64,000 bases of DNA from Calothrix sp. NIES-2098 (GCA_002368175.1 AP018172.1:559001-623000), one strand, 5' to 3'. Shown: positions 44,734 to 54,410, numbered from the stretch's first letter. Notes: generated by a model from the sequence alone, not told the origin. Made by a program: numbers and translations.

Positions 44734-45576
44734 ATGGCAGCCGCAACTAAAGGATTTATCACTATTCTGACAGGAATTTATTCATTCCAAGATTGTATTC
44801 ATTTTTTAGCAGCAGTTAGAAAGTTTCATCAGGAACCAATAATTATCTTAATTGACCGTATTCCTAAGTTCCTTTATCCCTTACTCAAAGTTTATAAAAA
44901 TGTAATTTTGAAACCAGCACCCCCAAATGAAAATACTGTTTTAGCTTCACGCGAAGCGAAGTTATCTTTATATGCATCTTCTGAATTTGATAAAACAATT
45001 TACTTAGATTCAGATATTTGTTTGCTAACAAACCTCAATGATGTGTTCGATTATCTAGATGAAGATGATTTTTTACTCACTGAAGATGTACAACCCAAGA
45101 TTGTAAAAGCCACCAATTTATTGAGGGGTAAGCAAGAAGAAATAATTTCAGAAGTTTTACCAACTTTACAATCTATAGGTTTACCACTTCAGGAAGATAG
45201 TATTCAGTATAATGGGGGATTTATCGCTTTTCGTAAGACTGAAACAACTGAGAAATTTTTTGGTGAATTTAGACGTTTTTTTGAAATTGTTAAAAATAAC
45301 CAAGATAAATTGCTCTTAAAGGATCAAGGTGCTTTTGCTGCTGCGATCGCATCTGTAAAACCCAAGATTAAAATACTTCCACCCAACTATAACTATCTCA
45401 GCAAATGGCAAGAAGCTTACAAAATTGATGGAGAAATTAAAGTACTTCACTGCACTTATCCTTATAGACCTCAATACGCTAAAAATATCACTCGTTCCCT
45501 ATACACAAGAATATTCGATAGATTAGCTCAAGTATTTTTACCCAATCAAATTACAAATCCTTGGCGTACTAAATAA
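44734..45576 (+). CDS. GT8-like glycosyltransferase
   Basis: A 280-residue GT-A fold glycosyltransferase. The metal-binding DxD is in TIYLDSDICLL (about residues 88-98). Next come FDYLDEDDFLLTEDV and the strand IQYNGGFIAFRKT, as in GT8-like enzymes. Near the C-terminus VLHCTYPYRPQY may hold the late metal-binding His. It lies 27 bases after the GT11-like gene. Donor and acceptor are unknown. Confidence 0.7.
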   Translation: MAAATKGFITILTGIYSFQDCIHFLAAVRKFHQEPIIILIDRIPKFLYPLLKVYKNVILKPAPPNENTVLASREAKLSLYASSEFDKTIYLDSDICLLTNLNDVFDYLDEDDFLLTEDVQPKIVKATNLLRGKQEEIISEVLPTLQSIGLPLQEDSIQYNGGFIAFRKTETTEKFFGEFRRFFEIVKNNQDKLLLKDQGAFAAAIASVKPKIKILPPNYNYLSKWQEAYKIDGEIKVLHCTYPYRPQYAKNITRSLYTRIFDRLAQVFLPNQITNPWRTK

Positions 45577-45591
45577 TAACTAACAAATATA

Positions 45592-46755
45592 GTGAGAAAA
45601 ATTTCCAAAATATCGCTACTAGTTGCTGACTTATCCAGCGCTGCTATCATGCGTGCTTATTTGCTAGCTAAAGCAATTAAAATTTTAGAGATTGAAGTTG
45701 AAATAGTCGGCTTTTTATTTGGAGAAAATCTATATAGCCATTTACCATCACAATTTCCAGTATATGATTTGCCTGGTAGTCAATTTCCTAAATTTGGGCA
45801 AGAAATCATCAAGATGTTACCCAAAATTCAGGGAGAAATAATTTATGCCATCAAGCCTCAAGTCGCAAGTTTTGGAGTAGCTCTACTAAAGAAAATATAT
45901 AGCAAAAAGCCACTAATTTTAGATATAGATGACTGGGAACTTAGCTGGTATGGCGGTGATGACTGGAACTATCATCCTACACCCAAACAGCTAGCTAGAG
46001 AATTATTAAAATCAAATGGTGCCCTTAGAAGTCCTCATCATCCTTTATATGTGAAATGGATGGAAAAGCTGGTAAGCTGGGCTGATGCTGTAACCGTGCA
46101 TACTGACTTTTTACAGAAACGTTTTGGAGGTACATATATTCCTAATGGCAAAGATATAACTTTATTCGATCCTGCTAGATATAATTCTGAAGCAAGCAGA
46201 ATTCGCTATGGTTTATCTAAATATAAGATTTTAATGTTTCCTGGCGCACCAAGACCTTATAAAGGTGTAGAAGATGTTCTTATAGCGTTAGATAAAATTA
46301 ATCAGCCTGACTTAAAACTAGCGATCGTAGGTGGAAGTCCTTATGATAATTATGATGAGCAACTTCAACAAAAGTGGGGACGCTGGATTATCAAATTGCC
46401 AAATTATCCAGCTGAAATAATGCCTGATGTAGTAGCTGCTGCTCACATTGTTGTTGTTCCCCAGAGAGATACACCGGAAACTCGCGCGCAATTCCCCTTA
46501 AAACTTACAGATGGAATGTCAATGGCTAAACCTGTATTATCAACGCGGGTTGGAGATATTCCAGAAATTTTAGGTGAAACAGGTTATTTAGTCGATCCTG
46601 CTAGCCCCGAACAAATTACCGAGCAAATTCAATTGATATTTCAAGATTTAGATTTAGCAAATGAGCGTGGCAAAAATGCCAGAACAAGATGTGTTGAAAA
46701 ATATAGTATAGAAGCGATGGCTGCTAGTTTAAAATCAGTAATTTCTCGGTTGTAA
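45592..46755 (+). CDS. GT4 glycosyltransferase
   Basis: A 387-residue GT-B glycosyltransferase starting at GTG. The C-terminal domain shows the GT4 features: MFPGAPRPYKGVEDVLIAL, LAIVGGSPYDNYDEQL, then FPLKLTDGMSMAKPVLSTRVGDIPEIL, with the nucleotide-sugar-binding acidic region. It lies 15 bases after the GT8-like gene and is followed by the one sizeable gap (168 bases) inside the block. The specificity is unknown. Confidence 0.85.
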   Translation: MRKISKISLLVADLSSAAIMRAYLLAKAIKILEIEVEIVGFLFGENLYSHLPSQFPVYDLPGSQFPKFGQEIIKMLPKIQGEIIYAIKPQVASFGVALLKKIYSKKPLILDIDDWELSWYGGDDWNYHPTPKQLARELLKSNGALRSPHHPLYVKWMEKLVSWADAVTVHTDFLQKRFGGTYIPNGKDITLFDPARYNSEASRIRYGLSKYKILMFPGAPRPYKGVEDVLIALDKINQPDLKLAIVGGSPYDNYDEQLQQKWGRWIIKLPNYPAEIMPDVVAAAHIVVVPQRDTPETRAQFPLKLTDGMSMAKPVLSTRVGDIPEILGETGYLVDPASPEQITEQIQLIFQDLDLANERGKNARTRCVEKYSIEAMAASLKSVISRL

Positions 46756-46923
46756 ATACTGTTTATGGGTAATTGTAATTAATTAACTAATTTTTCAATA
46801 ATCTTTATTTAACTAATATCTGTATTTACACTTAACAGATTTAAATTAATTGAAAAACTAGGCAATATAGCAACAATTAGAAAATTCGTGTTAATAATAA
46901 ATAAATTATAATATGCGTAACTG

Positions 46924-49176
46924 ATGTCCACTCAAAAACTCCTACTAAGATTTGCCAAGCCTTATCCAGGCTTGATTATTTTAACTATAATTTTAGGATT
47001 TTCAGGTGCATTATTTAATGGTGTCAGCGTAACTTTAATTGTGCCAGTTATTTTAAAAATTGTTGGGCAAGAAGTTAATTTAACTAATGCCCCACCAATT
47101 CTTACTGCTATCATGTCCCCCTTTGATAAAGTTCCAGAAAATTACCGTATCGGGGTCATGGCTGGAGCAATTATATTAACAATTTTTTTAAAAAATCTTG
47201 CTACTTATAGCAGTAGTTTAGCATCGAGTTCTCTAACACGAAAGCTAACAACCGATATGCGAGAAGCCGGATTAAAAATATTATTAGAAATCGATCTAGA
47301 CTATTATGCCAAGACAAGAGTTGGGGATTTAATTAACAGGCTCGGCGGGGAAACTGGCCGCGCTGCTAGTGCTGTAGGAAGTACCGTTAAGTTAATTATC
47401 TTAGGTATTACGATTTTAGTTTTTGTCGGTTTATTGTTGTCAATATCTTGGCAGTTAACAATTGCTGCAACAGTTTTGCTATCTTTAGTAACTTTAATCA
47501 ATCAGTCTGCTATTGCCCGTTCCAAAATATTTGGTAAGCAGCTAAGTGATATGTCTAAAGCATATTCAATTGCTGTATTAGAAGCTTTAAATGGGATGCG
47601 GTTAGTTAAATCAACAGGAAATGAAGCTAGAGAATTCCACAAGATTAGCAAATTAATTCGCACTCGAGAGAAAGCTGATTTTCAATCTCAGGTCAACTCA
47701 GAAGCGATCGCACCTCTGAGTGAGGTAATGGGAGTGATAGCTTTAATGCTGATTGTGCTATTAAGTAAAACCTTTTTTGCCGATCAGATTGTCTCCCTAT
47801 CCACCGTCATCCTGACATATTTATTGGTGTTATTGCGGGTGCTACCTTTAATTTCTCAATTAAATGCTATTCGCAGTGGATTTGCGAGTACAGCTACCAG
47901 CGTGGATGTGGTGAATGACTTTTTAAGTCTAAATCGGCCATTCATGGGTAACGGTCAGCTTACCTACACAAAATTACAAGAGGGAATAAGTTTTAATTCA
48001 CTTACTTTTGCTTATCCAGGTCATGAAAAATTAGTACTCCAAGATGTCACCTTAGATTTACCTCGCGGTCAGACTCTTGCATTGGTAGGTAGTTCTGGTG
48101 CTGGTAAATCAACATTAGCCGATTTGTTACCAAGATTTTATGACCCTATAGCTGGCTCTATTACGATTGATGGCAAAGACTTGCGCGAATTTGATGTTAT
48201 ATCCTGGCGAAAGCGCATGGGAATTGTCAGCCAAGATACTTTTTTGTTTAATGAATCAGTGCGATATAACATCGCCTATGGTAAGCCAGAAGCTAGCGAA
48301 GACGAAATTATCACCGCAGCCAAGCAAGCAAACGCCTATGAGTTTATTAGTAAATTACCGCAGGGATTTGATACCTTAATTGGCGATCGCGGCGTGATGT
48401 TATCTGGCGGACAAAGGCAAAGATTAGCGATCGCCCGCGCACTCGTACAAAACCCAGAAATTTTAATTTTGGACGAAGCCACCAGCGCCCTAGATACGGT
48501 TTCCGAACGCTTAGTGCAAACCGCACTGGATGACCTCAGCCGCGATCGCACAACCTTAGTAATTGCTCACCGCCTCTCCACAGTCCAAAAAGCCGATCAA
48601 ATTGCTGTTTTGGATAAAGGACGAGTGGTAGAAGTGGGAACCCACGAACAACTTTTACAAAAGGGTGGTTATTACTCACATCTCTACTCCATGCAATTTA
48701 CAGATCGCCCTGAAACTACAACTAAAAGTAATCAAAGCTTGCTCCGTATCTCTCACGAAATTCGCACCCAACTAAACTCAACAATTGGCTTATTACGTTT
48801 ATTAATTGACGATTTAGTAGACAATTCTCAAGAGCGACAAGAATTAATTGCAGAGTCTTACAAATCAGCCAGAAGACTTCTCACTACTGTGGATATTTTT
48901 GATGATATTGTTAACCTACAAATCAAAGAAAAATTTATCTCTATTCCCGAACCAAACCATAGTAATATAGCAACCCAAACTCAGGCTCCAAAGTTAAATC
49001 ATATCTCAGTTGAGTTTCGCAGTTGTCTCAATTCAATCATTGACTCTCTTCGTTCTCTAGCTGATGAGTTAATTTCTCCAGAACAAGAGCAAAAACAATT
49101 AATTTTAGAATCTTATAAATCTGCTATTTTTCTTGTAGATAATTTAGAAAAAATTGAAGATAGCATTATTGCTTAA
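46924..49176 (+). CDS. MsbA-type ABC exporter with C-terminal DHp-like tail
   Basis: A 750-residue half-transporter. Six membrane helices (about 15-315), then an ATPase domain with Walker A GSSGAGKST (389-397), signature MLSGGQRQRLAIARAL (492-507) and Walker B ILILDEATSALD. Ordinary MsbA/flippase-like proteins end near residue 595. Here about 150 residues follow: a histidine-kinase dimerisation/phosphoacceptor-like module with ISHEIRTQLNSTIGLLRLL (His611) and a second, degenerate module ISVEFRSCLNSIIDSLRSL where Val696 replaces the His. No HATPase domain is present. It lies among glycosyltransferases, so it probably flips a lipid-linked glycan or glycolipid. Confidence 0.9.
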   Translation: MSTQKLLLRFAKPYPGLIILTIILGFSGALFNGVSVTLIVPVILKIVGQEVNLTNAPPILTAIMSPFDKVPENYRIGVMAGAIILTIFLKNLATYSSSLASSSLTRKLTTDMREAGLKILLEIDLDYYAKTRVGDLINRLGGETGRAASAVGSTVKLIILGITILVFVGLLLSISWQLTIAATVLLSLVTLINQSAIARSKIFGKQLSDMSKAYSIAVLEALNGMRLVKSTGNEAREFHKISKLIRTREKADFQSQVNSEAIAPLSEVMGVIALMLIVLLSKTFFADQIVSLSTVILTYLLVLLRVLPLISQLNAIRSGFASTATSVDVVNDFLSLNRPFMGNGQLTYTKLQEGISFNSLTFAYPGHEKLVLQDVTLDLPRGQTLALVGSSGAGKSTLADLLPRFYDPIAGSITIDGKDLREFDVISWRKRMGIVSQDTFLFNESVRYNIAYGKPEASEDEIITAAKQANAYEFISKLPQGFDTLIGDRGVMLSGGQRQRLAIARALVQNPEILILDEATSALDTVSERLVQTALDDLSRDRTTLVIAHRLSTVQKADQIAVLDKGRVVEVGTHEQLLQKGGYYSHLYSMQFTDRPETTTKSNQSLLRISHEIRTQLNSTIGLLRLLIDDLVDNSQERQELIAESYKSARRLLTTVDIFDDIVNLQIKEKFISIPEPNHSNIATQTQAPKLNHISVEFRSCLNSIIDSLRSLADELISPEQEQKQLILESYKSAIFLVDNLEKIEDSIIA

Positions 49177-49180
49177 AAAT

Positions 49181-50389
49181 ATGAAAATTTCTAAGCTTAA
49201 AAAGCATTATGTTTTTTTCATCGGTGAAGAATTACCTCAGCCTGAAGCTCATTTAGTTCAATCTACTAATGCAGCTAATGCTGCCGCCAACTTAGGATAC
49301 TCAACAGTTTTAGTATATCCTAATAAACAAACAACAACTATTAAACTAACTAATTTAATTTGTCCTTTTAAACCACGAAAAATACCAACCGAACTTGTTA
49401 AATATTACAATCTCCATGACAAGTTAAAAGTTGCTCCCTTACCAATGCCTTGGCCAATTGATAAATTAAGAAGTAAATTCGCCAACTCTAACACCATTGC
49501 TTGTAAGTATTATCTACCATTTCATATACTTCCAACTACTCAACTTGTACATAGCCGTAACTGGAATTTTGTCAAGGCTGCTATTAAAAACGGCATTCCT
49601 GCAATTTATGAACATCATCACCATGAAAATAAGTTATTTGAACCAGAAATAGTTAATAATCCTCTGTTTCAAATTGCGGTGACGGTTGTAGAGCCAATTC
49701 GCGAATCCATGATTAAAAATGGTATGCCAGCAGAAAAAGTCATCAGGCTACACAATGGTTTTAATCGCTTATTTATGCAGAGACAACCAGAAAAAGCAGC
49801 AGAATGGCGCAATAAACTCGTACAAAAACATTCTTATTTAGTAGTGTATGCGGGAGCGCTACAGCAATTTAAAGGTATTGATATGCTAATTGATGTAGCT
49901 AGCTATCTGCCAAATGTGCAATTTGTCTGTGCGGGTGGTAAGCCAAATGAAGTCGAAAAATACGAACAATTAGCAAAAAACAAAGAAGTTCCCAACATTA
50001 AATTTTTAGGGTATATCTTACATCATGAATTAGCTTCTTTGCTGCAAGCAGCCGATATTTTAGCTCATCCCCATTGTTTGGGAGAAGCGGCAACTTTCAC
50101 ATCTCCGTTAAAATTATTTGACTATTTCGCCTCTGGAACTCCTATTGTAGCTACAGAGATTCCTTCATTAATTGAGTTTAAGAATACCCAAGCTGTAGCT
50201 GCTTGGTGTGAACCAGATAATCCGCCAAAATTTGCTGAATGTTTGCAACAAGTTTTAGAAACTCATCCGAGAAAAGTAGATGGTTATTCAAATAGTATCG
50301 ATTTTGTTCAGCAGTTTTCTTGGGAAAATCGAGCCGCAAAAATTTTGAGTTACGTCGATCGATCTCTACTTCCTCTAGTTATTACTTAA
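49181..50389 (+). CDS. GT4 glycosyltransferase
   Basis: A 402-residue GT-B glycosyltransferase. The ATG at 49181 lies 4 bases after the stop of the ABC exporter gene, which suggests coupling. The N-terminal domain has FFIGEELPQPEAHLVQSTNA; the C-terminal domain has VVYAGALQQFKGIDMLIDVA, VQFVCAGGKPNEVEKYE and TSPLKLFDYFASGTPIVATEIPS, the GT4 acidic region. The donor and acceptor are unknown. It is part of the glycan block. Confidence 0.85.
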   Translation: MKISKLKKHYVFFIGEELPQPEAHLVQSTNAANAAANLGYSTVLVYPNKQTTTIKLTNLICPFKPRKIPTELVKYYNLHDKLKVAPLPMPWPIDKLRSKFANSNTIACKYYLPFHILPTTQLVHSRNWNFVKAAIKNGIPAIYEHHHHENKLFEPEIVNNPLFQIAVTVVEPIRESMIKNGMPAEKVIRLHNGFNRLFMQRQPEKAAEWRNKLVQKHSYLVVYAGALQQFKGIDMLIDVASYLPNVQFVCAGGKPNEVEKYEQLAKNKEVPNIKFLGYILHHELASLLQAADILAHPHCLGEAATFTSPLKLFDYFASGTPIVATEIPSLIEFKNTQAVAAWCEPDNPPKFAECLQQVLETHPRKVDGYSNSIDFVQQFSWENRAAKILSYVDRSLLPLVIT

Positions 50390-50409
50390 ATTGTTTTTAA
50401 ATAATTAAT

Positions 50410-51369
50410 ATGAATACTCAAACTATAGGTATGATTAGCAGCTATCGAGGTTTAGAAACTAGAGCCGATTGGCTGTGGCAACAAACATCAAATCCATTTG
50501 GTACTTGGGGCAATATCCAAATGCGCGCAACAGCGCCGAACCCAGACTTTTTATTAATGTATCAGTTTGATTTTATTCAGAAATCACCCCAGCCATCTTG
50601 GTTAGACAAATTTCGCAAAAGTCAGCAACAACCGACATTAGACTATAATTCTCGTCTCCGTGGTGTGAACAAAGAGAAAATTATTTATTTGCTGAGAGAA
50701 CCGCCCTTAGATGAAATTGTAGAAATCAATAATTATAATTATCAACAAGCTCAAAATTATTGTGGCTACGTTTCTGGGCCTGATGACTTTGCTCCTCATC
50801 CTGACTATATGCCCGCTATTTGGTATCATTCAAATTCTTTTCAGGATTTAAATGAAATGCCATGTCCGGAAAAAATTGCTGCATGTAGTTGGATTACTTC
50901 TGGAATTAACCGCACAGCTAATCATCGCCAGCGTTTAGAATTTTTGCGTTCTTTACAATTAAATGAAATTAAGTTTGATTTGTACGGACGTAACTTACCA
51001 GCATGGGCGAAAATATCGGGAGAACTGAGTAATAAATGGTATGGCATGGCACCATACTATTACAACTTAGCAATTGAGAACTATACTGATAATAATTGGT
51101 ATGTAAGTGAGAAGCTTTGGGATAGTTTACTTGCTTGGTGCTTGCCAATCTACTATGGGGGGCCAGCTGCTGATAAATTATTACCACCAGGTAGTTTCTT
51201 AAGATTGCCTAGTTTGGATGATAAAGGTATTGCTTACATTCAAGAAGTGACTGCTACGCCTGATGCTTGGTATGCAGCTAAAGATGCGATCGCAGAAGCA
51301 CGTCAAATCATTTTACATAAGCTCAATCTACTAAACTGGTTATCAAATTTTGTTGTTAAATACGCATAA
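50410..51369 (+). CDS. GT10-like fucosyltransferase family protein
   Basis: A 319-residue glycosyltransferase. The C-terminal segment YNLAIENYTDNNWYVSEKLW, with SLLAWCLPIYYGGP and LPPGSFLRL, closely follows the GT10 alpha-1,3/1,4-fucosyltransferase motif (F.lAFENs...DYVTEKlw, PVVyG, P..SFI). The N-terminal half is less typical. With the GT11-like gene at 43783 it suggests a fucosylated product, but GDP-fucose genes are not in the window. It is 3 bases from the next gene. Confidence 0.7.
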   Translation: MNTQTIGMISSYRGLETRADWLWQQTSNPFGTWGNIQMRATAPNPDFLLMYQFDFIQKSPQPSWLDKFRKSQQQPTLDYNSRLRGVNKEKIIYLLREPPLDEIVEINNYNYQQAQNYCGYVSGPDDFAPHPDYMPAIWYHSNSFQDLNEMPCPEKIAACSWITSGINRTANHRQRLEFLRSLQLNEIKFDLYGRNLPAWAKISGELSNKWYGMAPYYYNLAIENYTDNNWYVSEKLWDSLLAWCLPIYYGGPAADKLLPPGSFLRLPSLDDKGIAYIQEVTATPDAWYAAKDAIAEARQIILHKLNLLNWLSNFVVKYA

Positions 51370-51372
51370 AAT

Positions 51373-52347
51373 ATGAATGGTATTTGTACCCTTGGTAATG
51401 ATTATGTTTTCGATCAATTGCTAGCTTTACTTAACAGTATAGATGCAATTATAGGTTCGGATATTCCTGTTTGTATCTATCCTTTTGATGAGCAAACACA
51501 ACGAATTTCTGACGCCATAGCTAATCGTCCTAATGTATTTATTTACGATAATCAAAAATCAATTCGACGCTGGGATGAATTTATGCTAGAGGCTAGTCCT
51601 GCTAGCATGAATCGCAAAAAATATAGAATTTATGGCGGTCATCGGAGATTTTGTGCTTTTGATGGGCCATTTGACAAATTTGTTTATTTAGATGCTGACA
51701 CTCTAGTGATGAATTCACTAGATTTTGTGTTTCAAAAGCTAGATGAATATGATTGCGTCGTTTATGACTTTCAGTTTAAATATCCAGATAAAGTCTATAA
51801 CATTAACTCCGATCAATTATTCAAGGTATTTGATAAACATCGCTTGTTAAACGAAATATTTTGTTCTGGGTTTTATGCTTCTAAACAAGGACTATTTAAT
51901 GAAGAAAAAATCGCAGAATTAATATCTTATCTTCGTTCAGGAGAAAGAGACATACTCTATCCTACAGGCGATCAACCAGTTCTTAACTATATGTTTATGA
52001 GGTCTTGTATATCCGTTTATAACTTTGCCCATCACTTACCTGCTAACCAAGTTACAGGCTGTACTGTCACTTCTAAGCATTTTGAAGAAAAGGACAAAAT
52101 TTTATATGACAAGGGTAATCGGCTAACCTATTTACATTACATTGGTGTTCCTCCTTACATCAATCAAGCAGTATGTGCGGGAGAAAATATTGAGTTTCCC
52201 TATCGAGAATTATTTCTTTATTACCGCTACTTACACGAACCAGATAAGCGTCCGGTATTTCACAATAAACCCAAACCTTATGATGCTCCACCTCCCAATT
52301 TACTTACCAGAGCCTTAAGAAAATTCAAGTTAATTCACCAAGGATAA
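51373..52347 (+). CDS. GT8-like glycosyltransferase, tandem paralogue 1
   Basis: A 324-residue GT-A-like protein. It starts GICTLGNDYVFDQLLALLNS and has the DxD motif in FVYLDADTLVM, then the CSGFYASKQGLFNEEKI segment and YLHYIGVP near the C-terminus, where the late His of GT8 enzymes would be. It is the first of three neighbouring paralogues and belongs to a family I associate with Nostoc punctiforme proteins of unknown specificity. It is spaced 3 bases from its neighbours on each side. Confidence 0.72.
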   Translation: MNGICTLGNDYVFDQLLALLNSIDAIIGSDIPVCIYPFDEQTQRISDAIANRPNVFIYDNQKSIRRWDEFMLEASPASMNRKKYRIYGGHRRFCAFDGPFDKFVYLDADTLVMNSLDFVFQKLDEYDCVVYDFQFKYPDKVYNINSDQLFKVFDKHRLLNEIFCSGFYASKQGLFNEEKIAELISYLRSGERDILYPTGDQPVLNYMFMRSCISVYNFAHHLPANQVTGCTVTSKHFEEKDKILYDKGNRLTYLHYIGVPPYINQAVCAGENIEFPYRELFLYYRYLHEPDKRPVFHNKPKPYDAPPPNLLTRALRKFKLIHQG

Positions 52348-52350
52348 TTT

Positions 52351-53241
52351 ATGAGTCGGGGAATTTATATAGTTGCTAACGATAAGGTAATGGATAATGC
52401 TATTGCTTTACTAAATAGCATTCGCTATTACGATCGGGAAGTTTTAGTTTATCTCATACCTTTTAATGAAAACTATCACAAAGTTGCCGAGCAACTTAGC
52501 ACATTACATAATGTGCAAATTTTCCCAGATCTAGAATTGATTGAGAAATTTACTAAACGCATAGGCGAAATTTTTGATAGAGATTTCCTCGCCTTACCAA
52601 ACAAAATGCGTAAGTTAGTAGCATGGTTTGGTCCTTTGGACGAATTCATTTATATTGATACTGACATTGTTGTTTTTGAAAAAATTGCTGATAATTTAGA
52701 TAAACTTTCTGAAGTTGATTTCTTTTGTTGTGATTATCATCATGCTAATGACAAGCTGCGTAATATCTTTTCTCCATTAGTAAAAGAGCAGCAAATTTTT
52801 TCCGATAACCAATTAGAAGACGTTTTTAATAGTGGTTTTTGGGCTTCGAGAAAAGGTGCTATTACCGAGCCACAAATGGATGAAACTTTGCGTGAATGTG
52901 CTGCGCATCGCGAATATTTTGATTTTTCGGAAGGTGTTACAGACCAACCTATTCTGAATTATCTCATTCTCAAATTAATTGCCAAACGCGGTAATCTTGT
53001 CAAAATTCCTGGGGGAGGGCCTGGAAGTTGGGCTGGTTCGCGAAAATTCCAACAGCAAGACTACGTCCTTTATGACCGAGGACAAAGATTGAAATATCTG
53101 CATTGGGCTGGAATCAAGATGACAAGCAATAGCCCTTATTGGGAATTGTGGAAACACTATCGCTATCTTCATGAGGGTAAATTTGGTTTGATTCCAAAAT
53201 TAACTCGTCGTTTATTCCCCTTTGTTACTACCCATACTTGA
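52351..53241 (+). CDS. GT8-like glycosyltransferase, tandem paralogue 2
   Basis: A 296-residue paralogue of the genes on each side: GIYIVANDKVMDNAIALLNS at the N-terminus, DxD variant FIYIDTDIVVF, NSGFWASRKGAI, and YLHWAGIKM near the C-terminus. It is the most diverged and shortest of the three, so a different donor or acceptor is likely. It lies 3 bases after paralogue 1. Confidence 0.7.
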   Translation: MSRGIYIVANDKVMDNAIALLNSIRYYDREVLVYLIPFNENYHKVAEQLSTLHNVQIFPDLELIEKFTKRIGEIFDRDFLALPNKMRKLVAWFGPLDEFIYIDTDIVVFEKIADNLDKLSEVDFFCCDYHHANDKLRNIFSPLVKEQQIFSDNQLEDVFNSGFWASRKGAITEPQMDETLRECAAHREYFDFSEGVTDQPILNYLILKLIAKRGNLVKIPGGGPGSWAGSRKFQQQDYVLYDRGQRLKYLHWAGIKMTSNSPYWELWKHYRYLHEGKFGLIPKLTRRLFPFVTTHT

Positions 53242-53257
53242 TATTAGGAGTATTTTT

Positions 53258-54298
53258 ATGGATGGTATTTACACTTTAGCTAATGATGTGGTCTACGACC
53301 AACTAGTTGCTTTACTTAACAGTATAGAAGCTAACGCTGGCAAAAAAATTCCGGTTTGTATCATTCCCTATAATGAGCAGTTAGATAAGGTTAAAGCAGA
53401 GATTGCAACTAGGGATAATGTCACTTTATTTGAAGACTATACATCTATCAATTACTGGGATAACTTTGCTACCCAAGTTTGGAAAAACTATCCCAGAGCA
53501 CAAAAAACTTGGCGTCAGTGGGGTTTTTCTGAACTCTATGAGCTACCGATGCACCGAAAATTTTGTGTTTTGGATGGCCCGTTTGATAAATTTATTTATT
53601 TTGATGCAGATACTCTTTTAATGGGGTCTGTAGATTATATATATGAAAAGTTAGATAACTATGATTGGGTCACAAATGATTTTCAATATAAGTCTGACTT
53701 AAATTATATTTTTGATGGTTCTGTCGATTTAATGAAGCAAATTTTTCCAGTAGAAGACTTACAATCTCATATATTTTGTGCAGGTTGGTTTGCTACTAAA
53801 AAACACATCTTTTCGCCAGAAACCTTAGCCAGCCTCCTAGATAAATTACAGTCTGGTGAAGCTGATGTTATGGCTTTTATAGCACCAGATCAATCATTAT
53901 TTAACTATATGGTATTGAGAAGCGGCATTTCATACTATAACTTTGCTTATCATAATGCCGATACAGTAACTGGAAATCACTGGAGTTCTAAATTTGATGT
54001 AGTTGATAATGTTCTTTATGACCAAGGAAGAAGATTGACATATCTACACTATATGAGTATAGGCTCATCCAAATTTACTAAACTTTGCGCTAGTGAAGAT
54101 GTAGATATTCCTTATCGAGATGTGTTTTTGCATTATCGATATCTAAAAACTCCAGAAGCAAGACCTCAAAGCTTTAAGCGGCCAAATATACTCACTCAAT
54201 GGCAAAATAATACTCAGAATTTTTGGAATCAAAAAGTTAGCAATATGAAGCTTAATTATCGTAATTTTAAAGATAAAATTACTAGACCTATTGCATAA
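53258..54298 (+). CDS. GT8-like glycosyltransferase, tandem paralogue 3
   Basis: A 346-residue paralogue, closest to the first. It starts MDGIYTLANDVVYDQLVALL and has DxD in FIYFDADTLLM, CAGWFATKKHIFSPETL, and YLHYMSIGS late in the chain. The ATG at 53258 is set by AGGAG seven bases upstream; the longer frame overlaps paralogue 2. It is the last gene of the block and ends at a strong terminator. Confidence 0.72.
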   Translation: MDGIYTLANDVVYDQLVALLNSIEANAGKKIPVCIIPYNEQLDKVKAEIATRDNVTLFEDYTSINYWDNFATQVWKNYPRAQKTWRQWGFSELYELPMHRKFCVLDGPFDKFIYFDADTLLMGSVDYIYEKLDNYDWVTNDFQYKSDLNYIFDGSVDLMKQIFPVEDLQSHIFCAGWFATKKHIFSPETLASLLDKLQSGEADVMAFIAPDQSLFNYMVLRSGISYYNFAYHNADTVTGNHWSSKFDVVDNVLYDQGRRLTYLHYMSIGSSKFTKLCASEDVDIPYRDVFLHYRYLKTPEARPQSFKRPNILTQWQNNTQNFWNQKVSNMKLNYRNFKDKITRPIA

Positions 54299-54316
54299 GT
54301 TGGTATTTTAAATATT

Positions 54317-54350
54317 AAGCCACAGATAAACATCAATTTATCTGTGGCTT
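54317..54350 (+). terminator. Terminator of the glycosyltransferase block
   Basis: A perfect 14-bp stem (AAGCCACAGATAAA/TTTATCTGTGGCTT) with loop CATCAA, running into TTTT. It lies 18 bases after the last gene of the block. Confidence 0.92.
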
Positions 54351-54410
54351 TTTTATCTTAATTGAAATTTCTGTCAGAGGGATAAGGCAGAATCACCGAT
54401 TTTACTAGCA

